From Ahrensia sp. (GTDB taxonomy: Bacteria; Pseudomonadota; Alphaproteobacteria; Rhizobiales; Rhizobiaceae), in contig QILU01000191.1 in assembly GCA_003233475.1 (NCBI GenBank), forward strand, positions 1 through 6,503: a stretch of 6,503 bases of DNA, written 5' to 3'. Position numbers and translations under genes: made by a program. Of this stretch, positions 1 to 6,058 are shown one piece after another. The notes beneath the pieces are model-generated. The model saw nothing but the letters and a program-made list of their open reading frames with translations. It was not told where the DNA came from and made no database searches. Position 1 is the stretch's first letter; every line of letters starts with the position of its first letter.

Positions 1-507
1 TTTGCGTTTTGGCTTAATCACCTGTGTCGTTTTCAAACTCAGTTTGCGAATTTTCTTATCGCGTTTTTTACGGCGGGCGGAGAGTTCATCAAAAATCAAA
101 AACCCGATTTCCAACCCGTCATCTTTATTTTTTTCTTCGTTCAGCGGTGCTTTCACAAACGTCAGCGAGAGTTGCGAGGCGTGCATGGCCTGCGCCACCG
201 GATCGCCAGATTCCAACACCCCGTCCAACCGCAAGACATCGCCCTCACCCGGCACAACCGCCAAAACCCGCATGGGGCCAGCCACTGTGAAAGCCACAAT
301 TTCCAGCTTTTCGGTTTTCTCATCAAGCTGTTCCTGCAGGGCAAAAATATGCTTGGCCACCTCCTGCGCGGCCTCTTCCGCCTGATTGTCACAAGCCACC
401 TTGCGCCAATCCTTAACACCAGGCGCCGCCCGCGTCCCAGCCCGAAACTCAGCCGCCATATCGGAGAAATGCCCCTTGAGAAGTGCGGCGTCGGAGAAGT
501 TGGTCAT
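1..507 (-). CDS. Unrecognised protein, third gene of the pheS-ASCH unit, 3' end beyond window
   Basis: The reading frame starts at ATG (507-505) and stays open to the left edge, giving 169 residues with no stop, so the gene is truncated by the window. I do not recognise a family. The protein begins [12 protein letters not shown]. Residues about 40-66 are Ala/Glu/Gln/Lys-rich and probably helical (QAEEAAQEVAKHIFALQEQL). A beta-rich middle follows (IVAFTVAGPMRVLAVV, then VLRLDGVLESGD). The visible end is strongly basic (ARRKKRDKKIRKL, then KPKRK), which may suggest nucleic-acid or ribosome contact. No signal peptide or membrane segment is seen. The start is supported by an ATGA overlap with the stop of the upstream ASCH gene and by purine-rich AAGGGAGAAAGG just upstream. 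Its position, coupled to a gene coupled to pheS, implies expression with the translation operon. Function is unknown; it does not look like the start of PheT. Confidence 0.75.
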   Translation of the reverse strand, partial: MTNFSDAALLKGHFSDMAAEFRAGTRAAPGVKDWRKVACDNQAEEAAQEVAKHIFALQEQLDEKTEKLEIVAFTVAGPMRVLAVVPGEGDVLRLDGVLESGDPVAQAMHASQLSLTFVKAPLNEEKNKDDGLEIGFLIFDELSARRKKRDKKIRKLSLKTTQVIKPKRK

Positions 508-932
508 TGAACCTTTCTCCCTTGATGTTCACCCTTGAACACCTCGACAACATCGAAATATTGACGGTACATTTTCATATCGGGCGAAAAACAGCCCGCT
601 CGGGTAAAGTACGCTTCGTGAATTGCCTTCCACTCTTCCAAGTCTGCACATCCTTCATCCAGTGCGAATTGCTGATCAATTTCATGGAAATGTTTTATAT
701 CAACTTTCCATGTTTCAATGGCACATGAGGGTTGCTTGTCACCATCAAGTATAATTTCAATCAAGCCAACATTCGGTTTTGCACATGCACCGGATTCAAC
801 AAGTGCAAGTGCCGCACTGGTTGCCACTTGCTTACGAGCAATAACATCGCGTGCGCCTTCATCGGCCATTTGCAGGCTGTCGCCAAAACTAAAGCTTGGA
901 GCGTCTCGATATTTTTCAGGCAAAGCCCTCAC
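504..932 (-). CDS. ASCH-domain (PUA-like, YhfF/DUF984 type) protein
   Basis: This is a 142-residue cytosolic protein that matches the ASCH family, a PUA-like fold linked to RNA or modified-nucleoside binding; E. coli YqfB of this superfamily is an N4-acetylcytidine amidohydrolase. Visible signatures are [16 protein letters not shown] (4-19), the loop ARKQVATSA (32-40, where relatives have GKKTAT), the strand pair around [14 protein letters not shown] (61-74), and the C-terminal FHEID..FALDEG....EEW..IHEAYF (82-109), which corresponds to the family's EGD-S-W-H-YF pattern. The start is GTG (932-930), overlapping the pheS stop as GTGA and preceded by a G-rich run inside pheS. The next Met, residue 22, would cut off the FGDS motif. 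The stop overlaps the next gene as ATGA. The lysine that aligns with catalytic Lys21 of YqfB appears to be Gln35, so enzymatic activity is doubtful while RNA binding remains possible. Family call is fairly secure; substrate is not. Confidence 0.85.
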   Translation of the reverse strand: MRALPEKYRDAPSFSFGDSLQMADEGARDVIARKQVATSAALALVESGACAKPNVGLIEIILDGDKQPSCAIETWKVDIKHFHEIDQQFALDEGCADLEEWKAIHEAYFTRAGCFSPDMKMYRQYFDVVEVFKGEHQGRKVQ

Positions 933-2011
933 CCGCTCAACCCCCCAAACAAACTCGGCATATCCAGTGGCCTAAACCCATAATGATTGATCCACCGTTG
1001 ATCGGCTTCAAAGAACGGCCGCAAATCCGGCATGCCGTATTTTAGCATGGCGATGCGGTCGATGCCGATGCCCCAGGCGAAGCCCTGATAGACATCCGGG
1101 TCAAGGTCAGCGCCGCGCAGCACATTCGGGTGCACCATGCCGCAGCCGAGAATTTCCATCCAGCCATCGCCTTCGCCAAATTTCACTTCGCTGCCCGAAC
1201 GGTCGCATTGAATATCGACCTCAAGGCTTGGCTCGGTAAACGGAAAAAATGAAGGGCGAAAGCGCATGTTGAGGCTTGGCACCTCAAAGAAAGTCTTGCA
1301 AAATTCCTGCAAGGTCCATTTCAAATTCGCGATATTGGTTTTCTCATCAATCACCAAACCCTCCAGCTGGTGGAACATCGGCGAGTGGGTGGCGTCTGAA
1401 TCCTGACGATAGGTCTTGCCTGGAATAACAATCCGTATCGGCGGTTTTTGCGCTTCCATTGTGCGGATTTGCACCGGTGATGTATGGGTGCGCAGCAGGC
1501 GACGCTCGCCATTCTCATCGGCATTAAAAAAGAAAGTATCGTGCATTTCCCGCGCCGGATGGCCTTCGGGAAAATTCAACGCGGTGAAATTGTAATAGTC
1601 GGTTTCAATGTCCGGCCCTTCCGCAACAGTGAAACCCATATCGGCAAAAATTGCCGTAATTTCATCCATCACCTGGCTGATCGGATGGATGCGCCCAACT
1701 TCTAATGGGTTTGGCCGCACGGGCAAAGTAACATCAACGGTTTCCGTTGCCAGCCGCGCTTCAATGCCGGCGCGTTTTACCACATCGCGCTTCACAGCAA
1801 TGGCGTCCGTAATGCGCAGCTTCAAACCATTCAACGCCGGCCCCATTACCTTGCGCTCTTCCGGCGACATTTTGCCGAGTGTCTTCAATTGTTCCGAAAG
1901 TGAGCCTTTTTTGCCCAGCGCACCAACCCGCACGGCTTCAAGGGCGGCTTCATCTGCTGCCGTTTCGATCTGGCCCAAAATTCCGGCCTCAAGTTTTTCA
2001 ATGTCGCTCAT
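929..2011 (-). CDS. pheS: Phenylalanyl-tRNA synthetase alpha subunit
   Basis: PheS is the catalytic class II subunit of the cytosolic (alpha-beta)2 enzyme that charges tRNA-Phe using ATP. The 360-residue protein has the usual size and layout. An N-terminal coiled-coil region, rich in charged residues and binding tRNA, covers about 1-90. The catalytic core shows [10 protein letters not shown] (176-185), [18 protein letters not shown] (198-215), [12 protein letters not shown] (251-262), [16 protein letters not shown] (283-298) and the motif 3 region [17 protein letters not shown] (310-326). Ala312 aligns with E. coli Ala294, the residue that sets the size of the phenylalanine pocket, so normal specificity is expected. 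The start ATG is preceded by AAGAG about 9 bases upstream. It lies 86 bp downstream of rplT behind a hairpin with a T-rich tract, and its stop overlaps the ASCH gene. pheT, the partner beta subunit, is not in the window. Confidence 0.98.
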   Translation of the reverse strand: MSDIEKLEAGILGQIETAADEAALEAVRVGALGKKGSLSEQLKTLGKMSPEERKVMGPALNGLKLRITDAIAVKRDVVKRAGIEARLATETVDVTLPVRPNPLEVGRIHPISQVMDEITAIFADMGFTVAEGPDIETDYYNFTALNFPEGHPAREMHDTFFFNADENGERRLLRTHTSPVQIRTMEAQKPPIRIVIPGKTYRQDSDATHSPMFHQLEGLVIDEKTNIANLKWTLQEFCKTFFEVPSLNMRFRPSFFPFTEPSLEVDIQCDRSGSEVKFGEGDGWMEILGCGMVHPNVLRGADLDPDVYQGFAWGIGIDRIAMLKYGMPDLRPFFEADQRWINHYGFRPLDMPSLFGGLSG

Positions 2012-2025
2012 ATTATTTATCTCTT

Positions 2026-2067
2026 AAAACAAAAGAACCCGCGTCAGCTTTACGCTGCCACGGGTTC
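2026..2067 (-). terminator. Hairpin plus T-tract between rplT and pheS (intrinsic terminator or attenuator)
   Basis: On the minus strand GAACCCG (2067-2061) pairs perfectly with CGGGTTC (2041-2035). Inside it CAGC (2057-2054) pairs with GCTG (2048-2045) around the loop GTAAA. Immediately 3' comes TTTTGTTTT (2034-2026), and then the pheS ribosome-binding site AAGAG. This is the form of a Rho-independent terminator placed inside the operon, 30 nt after the rplT stop. A competing inner pairing GCGT/ACGC (2055-2052 with 2044-2041) is also possible. In E. coli pheST is controlled by attenuation at the same place through the Phe-rich leader pheM, but no Phe-rich leader peptide is visible here. It could act as a partial terminator lowering pheS relative to the ribosomal proteins. 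Confidence 0.7.
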
Positions 2068-2097
2068 CAAATCTATACCAATCAGTTGGAAACGCGG

Positions 2098-2502
2098 TCA
2101 GCTTTTGACGGCGCTTTCAAAAGCATTTGGCGTTGTGTCTTTCAAATAATTCAGTGCTTTCTTGGCAATGTCTACCACAGCCGCAAAAGCCTCCGGCTGG
2201 TTGATCGCCATATCGGAAAGGTTCTTGCGATCCACTTCAACTCCGGCCTTGGTCAGGCCGTCGATGAGCCGCGAATAGGTCAGGCCGTGCTCGCGGGCAG
2301 CAGCGTTGATGCGCTGTGTCCAAAGCTGGCGGAATGTACGCTTGCGCGTTTTCCGGTCGCGATAGGCGTATTGTTGGGCTTTCTCAACAGCCTGTCTTGC
2401 AGTTTTAATCTGCGTACGGCGGGCGCCGTAATAGCCCTTGGCTTTTTTGAGGACTTTTTTATGTTTAGCGTGGGAGGTTACACCTCTTTTAACTCTGGCC
2501 AT
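2098..2502 (-). CDS. rplT: 50S ribosomal protein L20
   Basis: L20 binds 23S rRNA early and is needed for assembly of the large subunit; in several bacteria it also represses its own operon. The 134-residue protein opens with the classic [18 protein letters not shown] (2-19), followed by AKGYYGARR, a long very basic helix ([11 protein letters not shown], 51-61), [16 protein letters not shown] (65-80) and the globular end LSDMAI..P..F..VV (95-110). It is about 16 residues longer than the roughly 118-residue E. coli form; the extra tail ([11 protein letters not shown] and on) is of the kind seen in alphaproteobacteria. The start is set by AGGAG (2514-2510) with 7-nt spacing. It follows rpmI by 30 nt in the same operon. 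Confidence 0.98.
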   Translation of the reverse strand: MARVKRGVTSHAKHKKVLKKAKGYYGARRTQIKTARQAVEKAQQYAYRDRKTRKRTFRQLWTQRINAAAREHGLTYSRLIDGLTKAGVEVDRKNLSDMAINQPEAFAAVVDIAKKALNYLKDTTPNAFESAVKS

Positions 2503-2532
2503 GATCTAACTCCTGGAAATATGTTGTGCGGA

Positions 2533-2736
2533 TTATTTGCCTGCGTAGGGCATAAATTTCTTGACGATGCGGGTATCGGGTGCAGAGAGAACCATTGTAC
2601 CGCGCGCATTGCGTAGAAACTTGTTTGACCGCTTGATCATGCCGTGCTGTTTGCCGGCTTGTGCCACTTTAATCTTGCCACTGGCGGTTACTTTGAAGCG
2701 TTTTTTAACGCTCGATTTAGTCTTCATCTTGGGCAT
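2533..2736 (-). CDS. rpmI: 50S ribosomal protein L35
   Basis: L35 is a small basic large-subunit protein bound to 23S rRNA. The 67-residue product [20 protein letters not shown]... has the family's conserved N-terminus, the GKIK strand, [18 protein letters not shown] (29-46) and the ending [11 protein letters not shown] chose the ATG at 2736 rather than a possible in-frame start at 2781, because 2736 gives the family N-terminus and is preceded by a strong Shine-Dalgarno, AAGGAG (2748-2743), at 6-nt spacing. It is the first visible gene of the rpmI-rplT-pheS unit. infC, which lies upstream in many bacteria, is absent here, and the next gene is divergent. Confidence 0.97.
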   Translation of the reverse strand: MPKMKTKSSVKKRFKVTASGKIKVAQAGKQHGMIKRSNKFLRNARGTMVLSAPDTRIVKKFMPYAGK

Positions 2737-2752
2737 TTTGCTCTCCTTAAAC

Positions 2753-2781
2753 ACCATACGTAAGCGGCCTGATACGGTCAA
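2753..2781 (-). promoter_or_regulatory. Candidate sigma70-type promoter of rpmI-rplT-pheS
   Basis: On the minus strand TTGACC (2781-2776, 5 of 6 consensus) is separated by exactly 17 nt from TATGGT (2758-2753, 4 of 6). Transcription would start near 2748-2746, at or just before the AAGGAG of rpmI, leaving a leader of only about 10-14 nt. Spacing and the -35 match are good. The very short leader is unusual, so a second promoter further upstream cannot be excluded. Confidence 0.5.
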
Positions 2782-2834
2782 AAACGGGGTGTTTGTTCGT
2801 TTGAAGGATGAAGCCGCTTGTTTGAAGCCGCTTC
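2762..2834. repeat. Repeated GCCGCTT elements upstream of rpmI
   Basis: The 11-mer TGAAGCCGCTT occurs twice in tandem on the plus strand, at 2809-2819 and 2823-2833, 14 bp apart. Each copy holds a self-complementary core AAGCCGCTT, and the second extends to the odd palindrome GAAGCCGCTTC (2824-2834). The complement AAGCGGC lies at 2762-2768, beside the rpmI promoter and Shine-Dalgarno. If the region is transcribed towards rpmI, GCCGCTT near the Shine-Dalgarno could pair with either upstream copy in turn. If it is not transcribed, the tandem half-turn-spaced palindromes could be protein-binding sites. Confidence 0.45.
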
Positions 2835-2869
2835 TTGCATTTTAAGCAGCCAAGGCATGCCCTGCCCGT

Positions 2870-2885
2870 CTGCTTATCTAAGCAG
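2870..2885. promoter_or_regulatory. Interrupted palindrome, possible operator
   Basis: CTGCTTA (2870-2876) and TAAGCAG (2879-2885) are perfect inverted repeats around TC, a shape typical of sites for dimeric regulators. A further half-site, TAAGCAGC, occurs at 2843-2850 and is identical over 8 bases to 2879-2886, 36 bp apart. It lies in the divergent region about 85 bp before the solute-binding protein gene. The regulator and even the function are unknown. Confidence 0.3.
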
Positions 2886-2970
2886 CGGTTACCTAGCCCT
2901 AAAGCAAAAAAAGCGCAAGGGGGTTTGCTATTTACTTGGCGAGCGGGGGTGGTTCGGTCTAAGCAATACC

Positions 2971-3858
2971 ATGCGGAACCAAACCTTCCTTTCTTATCCG
3001 GCTGTATTAGCGCGGTTGATGCTGTTCATCTCGGTATTTTGGACTTCACTGGCATTTGGAGAGGAGGTTCTCAAAACCCCCAGTTTCTGGGATACTCAGG
3101 ATCGTATTATCAAGCCCAACGTCAAGGGCATGCCACGGCTGCGATTCTTAACCACGACAGATTTCCCTCCATTCTCATTTATTGACAAAAACAAACGGCT
3201 TTCAGGTTTTCACGTCGATCTGGCCCGTGCTATTTGCGAAGAACTGGAAATTTTGCCGGTTTGTCAGATACAGGCACTGCCGTTCGATCAACTGCAATCA
3301 GCTGTTACCGGCGGGGTGGGAGATGCGGTGCTGGGAGGAATTTCGATAAACGCCAAAACCCGGGAAAGCCTGACATTCTCCCGGCCCTATTTCAGGCTTC
3401 CTGCCCGTTTTGTCGGCAAGTTAAAGAATTTTGACGGCGGGCCATTGATAAAAAGTCTTGAGGAACAAAGTGTCGGGATTGTTGAGCGAACAGCCCATGC
3501 GGCCTTTGCCAAAGCTCAATTTGGAAGTATGTATCTGCGATTGTTTGAAACCGAAAGCGCCGCCCTGGTCGCCTTGCAAAAAGACGAAGTTAAAGCGGTG
3601 TTTTCAGATGGCTTAAGCCTGTCTTTTTGGTTGCAGGGCGAGCAGCAAAGGGCGCAACAGGCCAAATCAAAACCCTGTTGTGTCTTTGTTGGCGGGCCCT
3701 ATCTCTCGCAAACCTATTTCCCCGGCGAGCTGGCAGTTGCTCTTGCCAAAGGGAATGATGAATTGGAGCAGGCAATTAATTTCGCCCTGCGCTCCATCAA
3801 CGATAAGGGTAAATTTGAGGAACTCTATTTGCGTTATTTCCCGATCAGCCTGTTTTAA
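2971..3858 (+). CDS. Secreted family 3 solute-binding protein (amino-acid-type, orphan)
   Basis: This is a 295-residue protein predicted to be exported to the periplasm and to bind a small solute, as in amino-acid ABC importers (SBP_bac_3 fold). A signal peptide is visible: short basic N-terminus, hydrophobic LMLFISVFWTSLAF (16-29) and an AFG|EE cleavage site near residue 30. The mature part shows LRFLTTTDFPPFSFID (57-72), LSGFHVDLARAICEEL (77-92), FDQLQSAVTGGVGDAVLGGISI (105-126) and TRESLTFSRPYF (130-141). Arg131 and Asp213 (VFSDG) fall where the family contacts ligand carboxylate and amino groups, which favours an amino-acid-like ligand. I start at ATG 2971 because it begins the signal peptide. 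The frame is open further upstream to 2818, but that 51-residue extension would bury the signal peptide. No convincing Shine-Dalgarno precedes 2971 (the nearest G-run is at 2944-2952). No permease or ATPase is adjacent. Its stop overlaps that of the convergent TerB-like gene. Confidence 0.87.
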   Translation: MRNQTFLSYPAVLARLMLFISVFWTSLAFGEEVLKTPSFWDTQDRIIKPNVKGMPRLRFLTTTDFPPFSFIDKNKRLSGFHVDLARAICEELEILPVCQIQALPFDQLQSAVTGGVGDAVLGGISINAKTRESLTFSRPYFRLPARFVGKLKNFDGGPLIKSLEEQSVGIVERTAHAAFAKAQFGSMYLRLFETESAALVALQKDEVKAVFSDGLSLSFWLQGEQQRAQQAKSKPCCVFVGGPYLSQTYFPGELAVALAKGNDELEQAINFALRSINDKGKFEELYLRYFPISLF

Positions 3859-4262
3859 CCATCCTGGTGCCGGGCACGGGCCGCCAGTTCCAGTGCTGCA
3901 CAAGTGAGTTTGTCCAGGCCCAACTGGTTGCGCAGCAATTGTAAAAACCGCACCTCCTCAGCCGAAACACTTAGATCAGCCGCGGCAATTTCCGCTGCCA
4001 GAGCATAGGCTGTTTCCTGCAAATTGCGGGGCAGGGCGGCGGCTATTCCCAATACGGTGTCCAGCCCTTCATCTTCTTGCAGAATATCCCGGCAGGATTT
4101 CACCGCATTGACCAGTTGATCGCTGTTGTATTTGTCAAATATCGGCAGGGTTTTTACAATATTGCCAATCCGCAACATTTCATTGTCGTTCATATTGCGA
4201 TCAACTGCAGAGATGGAAACCATCACATAGATAAGGGTATCTTGTTTTGAAATGGCGCTCAT
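3855..4262 (-). CDS. TerB-like (tellurite resistance TerB fold) protein
   Basis: This 135-residue soluble, largely helical protein resembles the small TerB-like proteins widespread in Hyphomicrobiales; the name comes from the fold and does not by itself mean tellurite resistance. The fold's two equivalent acidic loops are visible: SAVDRNMNDNEM (18-29) and AAADLSVSAEEV (93-104), each with Asp followed seven residues later by Glu (D21/E28 and D96/E103), the sort of acidic pair TerB uses for metal. No signal peptide or membrane helix is seen. The start ATG is preceded by CAGGA with 8-9 nt spacing. The gene faces the solute-binding protein gene tail to tail, sharing TTAA, and is divergent from lysS. 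No other ter genes are present. Family call is good; the role is unknown. Confidence 0.85.
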   Translation of the reverse strand: MSAISKQDTLIYVMVSISAVDRNMNDNEMLRIGNIVKTLPIFDKYNSDQLVNAVKSCRDILQEDEGLDTVLGIAAALPRNLQETAYALAAEIAAADLSVSAEEVRFLQLLRNQLGLDKLTCAALELAARARHQDG

Positions 4263-4299
4263 GAAAGTTTCCTGCTGCTGTAATTAAATCGCTCACCCT

Positions 4300-4328
4300 A
4301 AACTATGGTGGGTAAAGGCCGGTTTCAA
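4300..4328 (-). promoter_or_regulatory. Weak candidate promoter of the TerB-like gene
   Basis: On the minus strand TTGAAA (4328-4323, 5 of 6) lies 17 nt from TAGTTT (4305-4300, 3 of 6), about 38 bp before the start codon. The -10 match is poor, so this is only a candidate. Confidence 0.3.
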
Positions 4329-4353
4329 GCTGCAATTTTACAACCCGTGGGAG

Positions 4354-4382
4354 TTGACGCCAAAGTCTTGCGGACATAGGTT
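4354..4382 (+). promoter_or_regulatory. Weak candidate promoter of lysS
   Basis: TTGACG (4354-4359, 5 of 6) is separated by 17 nt from TAGGTT (4377-4382, 3 of 6). Transcription from it would start near 4389 and give a leader of about 55 nt before the ATG at 4445. No T-box or other leader structure was recognised. Confidence 0.35.
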
Positions 4383-4444
4383 CCGCGCGCATGAATTGTT
4401 GCGCAAAATACGCCACCTTTCCTCTTATTCATAAGAACCAAACA

Positions 4445-6058
4445 ATGACCAACACAGCCTTTCCACCCCTCGATTTGTCGCTCGAATTTGTTGAAGCGGC
4501 AAAGGTGAGCAAGGCGTGGCCATTTGAGGAAGCGCGAAAGCTTATCAAGCGCTTCCAAAGGGACGGATACCCTGACGAGGTATTGTTTGAGACCGGTTAC
4601 GGCCCCTCCGGCCTGCCGCATATTGGTACATTTGGCGAAGTTGCCCGCACGACAATGGTCATCAACGCGTTTCGTTTGCTGAGCGAAGACAAAGTCCCGG
4701 TGCGCCTGTTGTGTTTTTCCGATGATATGGATGGTATGCGAAAAATTCCGAACAATGTACCCAACAAGGATATGCTTGAGGCGCATTTGGGAAAACCGTT
4801 GAGCCAGGTGCCCGACCCGTTCAGCAATGAATATCTATCCTTTGGCGAGCACAACAATGCGCGCCTTCGCTCTTTCCTTGATAAGTTTGGTTTTACTTAC
4901 GAATTTGCCAGCTCGACAGAATATTACAAAAACGGCGTTTTCGATGACATGCTGAAACGCTGCGTTGAAAAATACGATGAGATCATGGCCGCCATGCTGC
5001 CCACTTTGGGCGAGGAACGCCGGGCCACCTATAGCCCGTTTTTACCCATATCCCCTTCCACCGGGCGGGTGCTTTATGTGCCCATGAAAAAAGTCGATGC
5101 GAACAAGGGAACCGTAACCTTCGATGATGAAGACGGAAGCGAAGTCACGCTTCTCGTCACCGGCGGAAACGTGAAGCTGCAATGGAAACCCGACTTTGGC
5201 ATGCGGTGGGCGGCATTGAGCGTGGATTTTGAGATGTACGGCAAGGATCATCAAAACAACAGCCATCTCTATGACAAAATATGCCGGATACTTGGCGCCC
5301 GCGCTCCGGATCATTTTATTTACGAGTTGTTTCTTGATGACAAAGGCGAGAAAATTTCCAAGTCCAAGGGCAATGGAATTACCATGGAGCAGTGGTTGAA
5401 ATATGCTTCGCCGGAAAGTCTTTCCCTGTTCATGTACACCAAACCACGCACTGCGAAAAAACTGTTTTTTGACGTGATTCCCAAACAAGTGGATGAATAT
5501 TTTCAGCACCTTGCCAGTTTTCATAAGGCTGAAGACGCGAAGACGAAGTTGAACAATCCCACCTGGCATATCCATGCCGGCAATCCACCGAAACTGGAAA
5601 TGCCAGTACAATTTTCCATGTTGCTTAATCTGGTCAGCGCCTCCAACGCATCAGACAAAGCAACTTTATGGGGTTTCATCAGCCAATATGATGCAAAAGC
5701 CACGCCGCAAAACAATCCCAAACTGGATGAACTGGCGGGTTATGCCATCAACTATTTTGAGGACTTCGTAAAACCCAACAAATCATTTCGCAGCCCAACC
5801 GACCAGGAACGAAAGGCGATGGATGATCTGGCGAGCCGATTGGACAATATGCCTGAAAATTCAGATGGTGAAGCCCTGCAAACCGAAATCTATGCCGTGG
5901 GCAAAGACCACAATTTTGAAAACCTGCGCGAATGGTTCCAGGCGCTTTATCAGGTGCTGCTCGGCCAGGATCAAGGCCCGCGTTTTGGTTCATTCGCGGC
6001 ACTTTACGGCAAAGACCAAACGGTAGCCATGATTAGGGAAGCCTTGGCGCGGGGTTAG
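4445..6058 (+). CDS. lysS: Class I lysyl-tRNA synthetase
   Basis: This enzyme (also called LysK) attaches lysine to tRNA-Lys using ATP in the cytosol. The class I form replaces the usual class II LysRS in archaea, spirochaetes and many alphaproteobacteria. The 537-residue protein has the Rossmann-fold signature GPSGLPHIG (53-61, HIGH-type motif) followed by [11 protein letters not shown], and the KMSKS-type loop [13 protein letters not shown] (301-313). Other conserved stretches are [12 protein letters not shown] (91-102), [15 protein letters not shown] (255-269) and [17 protein letters not shown] (291-307). The C-terminal third (from about 350) is helical, as in the anticodon-binding helix bundle of the family. 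I start at 4445 ([12 protein letters not shown]), preceded by only a weak AAGAA. The frame reaches back to an ATG at 4391, but the extra 18 residues look unlike the family. The gene is complete and shows no disruption. Its stop overlaps the end of the convergent S24 reading frame by 4 bp. Confidence 0.96.
   Translation: MTNTAFPPLDLSLEFVEAAKVSKAWPFEEARKLIKRFQRDGYPDEVLFETGYGPSGLPHIGTFGEVARTTMVINAFRLLSEDKVPVRLLCFSDDMDGMRKIPNNVPNKDMLEAHLGKPLSQVPDPFSNEYLSFGEHNNARLRSFLDKFGFTYEFASSTEYYKNGVFDDMLKRCVEKYDEIMAAMLPTLGEERRATYSPFLPISPSTGRVLYVPMKKVDANKGTVTFDDEDGSEVTLLVTGGNVKLQWKPDFGMRWAALSVDFEMYGKDHQNNSHLYDKICRILGARAPDHFIYELFLDDKGEKISKSKGNGITMEQWLKYASPESLSLFMYTKPRTAKKLFFDVIPKQVDEYFQHLASFHKAEDAKTKLNNPTWHIHAGNPPKLEMPVQFSMLLNLVSASNASDKATLWGFISQYDAKATPQNNPKLDELAGYAINYFEDFVKPNKSFRSPTDQERKAMDDLASRLDNMPENSDGEALQTEIYAVGKDHNFENLREWFQALYQVLLGQDQGPRFGSFAALYGKDQTVAMIREALARG

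Noticed and set aside
2..385. Plus-strand open frame of 127 codons at the left edge
   Set aside because: It is Ser-rich shadow sequence opposite the coupled minus-strand gene, which has better start evidence.
2068..2097. Phe-rich leader peptide (pheM-like) before pheS
   Set aside because: The only short frames between rplT and the hairpin contain no run of Phe codons.
1879..2616. Plus-strand open frame of 245 codons
   Set aside because: It lies antisense to the clearly real pheS, rplT and rpmI, its translation has no family features, and it is an artefact of their codon use.
2809..2833. CRISPR-like or tandem repeat array
   Set aside because: There are only two copies of an 11-mer, with no array of longer repeats and spacers.
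2818..2970. 51-residue N-terminal extension of the solute-binding protein
   Set aside because: It would place the signal peptide internally, and it covers the palindrome and repeats of the intergenic region.
4263..4444. T-box or other lysine-responsive leader before lysS
   Set aside because: No T-box sequence, specifier loop or terminator hairpin could be found, and such leaders are not expected in this group.
4325..4786. Minus-strand open frame of 153 codons spanning the lysS start
   Set aside because: It is antisense to conserved LysRS residues and covers the divergent promoter region; the translation has no domain pattern.
5042..5611. Minus-strand open frame of 189 codons
   Set aside because: It is entirely antisense to conserved lysS sequence, including the KISKSKGNG region, and has no start signal or recognisable domain.
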